Shown: positions 21,978-23,369 of the stretch, piece after piece
How positions within the stretch are numbered: position 1 is the first letter of the stretch
How the letters are laid out: each line of letters opens with the position of its first letter
Source of the DNA: an uncultured Slackia sp.
GTDB taxonomy: Bacteria; Actinomycetota; Coriobacteriia; Coriobacteriales; Eggerthellaceae
Direction of reading: 5' to 3'
Assembly: GCA_934661005.1 (NCBI GenBank)
Contig: CAKUIK010000036.1
Location: 1-23,369 of the forward strand
DNA length: 23,369 nt
Translations under genes and position numbers: made by a program
Notes under the pieces: model-generated
Database searches by the model: none
What the model was told of the DNA's origin: nothing
The model's input: the letters and a program-made list of their open reading frames with translations, nothing else

Positions 21978-22047
21978 GCCAATACGCTTTATGTATGGTA
22001 TGAACTTGCGGCGTTGAGCCGCCATGAAAGGTGCATGGGCCTTGAGC

Positions 22048-23369
22048 ATGCAAAACGAATCCGTCGCGCGCGGCGCGTGTATTTTGGCATTTGACACGGC
22101 GAACGAGGTCGTGGCCGTTGGTGTTGGGAGGTATGCCGAGATTCCTGGCGGCGACCCCGAGAATCCGGCATTTGGCGTGGTGCCATTCGCGTGCCGTGAA
22201 ATTCCCGCGCATCGCGCGAGCAACACCATCCTCTTGAGCGAAGTTGACGCGACGCTCGCCGAAGCGGGCGTGTCCAAAGGAGATATCGCGGCGGTCGTGT
22301 GCGGCCGCGGCCCCGGTAGCTTCACGGGTGTGCGCATTTGCATGGCTACGGCCAAAGGCGTCGCTTCGGCGCTCGAGGTGCCGCTCTATGGCGTCTCGAC
22401 GCTCGACGCCGTCGCATGGCGCGCGTGGGCGAAAAGCGTGCGCGGCCGCGTGCTCGTTGCTGCCGATGCCATGCGCAAGGAAGTGTACCCCGCGCTGTTC
22501 GAGCTTTCCGATGCTGGGATTTCCCGCCTTACGACCGATGCCGTGGTGAAGGCTGCAGTTGCGTGCGAGTGGGTCGCCGAGAAAGAGGCGCAGCTTCCTG
22601 AACGAGCTGGCGATTTAACGATTCTTGGCGACGCCTTGGTGAAATACCGCGAGATTTTCGAGCCTTTGGGCGCCATCGCCGATGAGGGCCTGTGGGCGGT
22701 GTCGGGCGCGGGTTTGCTGCTCGCGGCCCAGGCTGGCCTTGCTATAGGTGATATTGATCTCTCGCCCGCCGCGTGGCATGGCGAATCGAATGCCGCCGCC
22801 GCTCGCGCGAACGCGGGCGCGGCTCCTGTGGCGTTGCGCCCAGGCGACCCTTCGGTGCTTCTGCCCGTATATACGCGCCTTTCCGATGCTGAGGAAAACG
22901 AGCGCATTCGTCTGGCGAAAGAAGCCCCCGAGAAAACCGACGCGCTCTCGCCGCGCGATTTGTCGACGGGTGTGCAGCATGCCGATGTCGTGTCGGCCGC
23001 AATCGAGAACCGTGCCTCTGTGGCTGCCGAAATCGTCGACGTTCCTGCCAACATTTCGTATCGCCCGCTCGACGCCGCCCACGCCGCTGGCGTCGCCGCG
23101 ATGGAGCGCGAATGCATGGGAAGCGACGCGTGGGCCGCGTCCCTTGTGGCCGATGAGCTGCCGCGTCGCGATCGCACGTGGTGGGCGGCTTATGACGGCC
23201 AAAGGCTCGTTGGCTATTGCGGCGGATGGATCGTCGCTGGCCAGGTGCAGATTCTGAAAATCGCTACCGACCCATCGTATCGTCGTCGCGGCATTGCCGC
23301 CGAGCTCATCGCGCTGGTCGCTTCCGATGCGCGAAACCTGGGCGCTACCGAAATGACGCTCGAAGTGCG
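22048..23369 (+). CDS. TsaB-RimI fusion protein (partial, runs off the window)
   Basis: Open reading frame without a stop to the window end, so at least 440 residues. The N-terminal part (about 1-275) is TsaB (YeaZ), the scaffold partner of TsaD in making N6-threonylcarbamoyl-A37 in ANN-decoding tRNAs: ILAFDTANEVVAVGV (12-26), AHRASNTILLSEVDATL, CGRGPGSFTGVRICMATAKG and the terminal VYTRLSDAEENERIR. A linker of about 55 residues follows. From about 334 a GNAT domain starts (ISYRPLDAAH) with QILKIATDPSYRRRGIAAELI, the acetyl-CoA motif A of RimI, the N-alpha-acetyltransferase of ribosomal protein S18; it is cut at the window edge. The usual separate tsaB and rimI genes are joined here; a TsaD continuation beyond the edge is possible. 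The start is uncertain: ATG 22024 is in frame, and neither has a good Shine-Dalgarno. Confidence 0.92.
   Translation, partial: MQNESVARGACILAFDTANEVVAVGVGRYAEIPGGDPENPAFGVVPFACREIPAHRASNTILLSEVDATLAEAGVSKGDIAAVVCGRGPGSFTGVRICMATAKGVASALEVPLYGVSTLDAVAWRAWAKSVRGRVLVAADAMRKEVYPALFELSDAGISRLTTDAVVKAAVACEWVAEKEAQLPERAGDLTILGDALVKYREIFEPLGAIADEGLWAVSGAGLLLAAQAGLAIGDIDLSPAAWHGESNAAAARANAGAAPVALRPGDPSVLLPVYTRLSDAEENERIRLAKEAPEKTDALSPRDLSTGVQHADVVSAAIENRASVAAEIVDVPANISYRPLDAAHAAGVAAMERECMGSDAWAASLVADELPRRDRTWWAAYDGQRLVGYCGGWIVAGQVQILKIATDPSYRRRGIAAELIALVASDARNLGATEMTLEV

Overview
The window reads as chromosomal DNA from a GC-rich Actinomycetota, most likely a Coriobacteriia member of the Eggerthellaceae type. 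This placement is inferred from gene content and codon bias, not from a marker gene. Supporting signs are the third-codon G/C bias, a T-box leader that appears to act on translation, a TsaB-RimI fusion, and amino-acid transporters of the NSS and AGCS families. Almost all genes are core metabolism or RNA modification. No tRNA, rRNA, CRISPR array, intact insertion sequence or phage module was seen.

Left part (1-6770). A RelA/SpoT-type small alarmone synthetase gene points left. Divergent from it is a branched-chain amino-acid operon, ilvD-ilvB-ilvN-ilvC. Its promoter has a perfect TATAAT, its leader has a recognisable T-box Stem I, and a hairpin can hide the ilvD ribosome binding site. ilvD/ilvB overlap by 4 nt and ilvB/ilvN by 1 nt. 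ilvN and ilvC are separated by 201 nt holding a long nested inverted repeat. A strong bidirectional terminator follows ilvC.

Middle part (6770-13800). On the minus strand lies a large unusual gene: an N-terminal NUMOD4/HNH-like nuclease domain, a long low-complexity region and a cysteine-bearing C-terminal block. A YvlD/phage-holin-like membrane protein follows it. On the plus strand are an RlmD/TrmA-family rRNA or tRNA m5U methyltransferase, maf and tilS. A terminator-like hairpin sits directly against the tilS start. Minus-strand and too short for ordinary gene calling are a 16-codon Arg-rich leader ORF, an intrinsic terminator and a 34-residue membrane peptide, arranged like an attenuated unit.

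Right part (13800-23369). An AT-richer intergenic stretch contains a 138-bp MITE-like inverted repeat. It is followed by a metallo-beta-lactamase-fold hydrolase gene, a convergent intergenic region packed with inverted repeats, a minus-strand NSS transporter with a possible leader terminator, an ACT protein plus UPF0210 pair, an AGCS alanine/glycine:cation symporter, bioY, and a tsaB-rimI fusion that runs off the window.

The most distinctive signal is a dispersed palindromic element with a conserved core of about 52 bp (5588-5639 and, inverted, 15761-15811). In both places the core lies between long near-perfect inverted arms whose sequences differ completely between the two copies. Other long intergenic inverted repeats occur at 13587-13669, 14236-14373 and 15581-15735.
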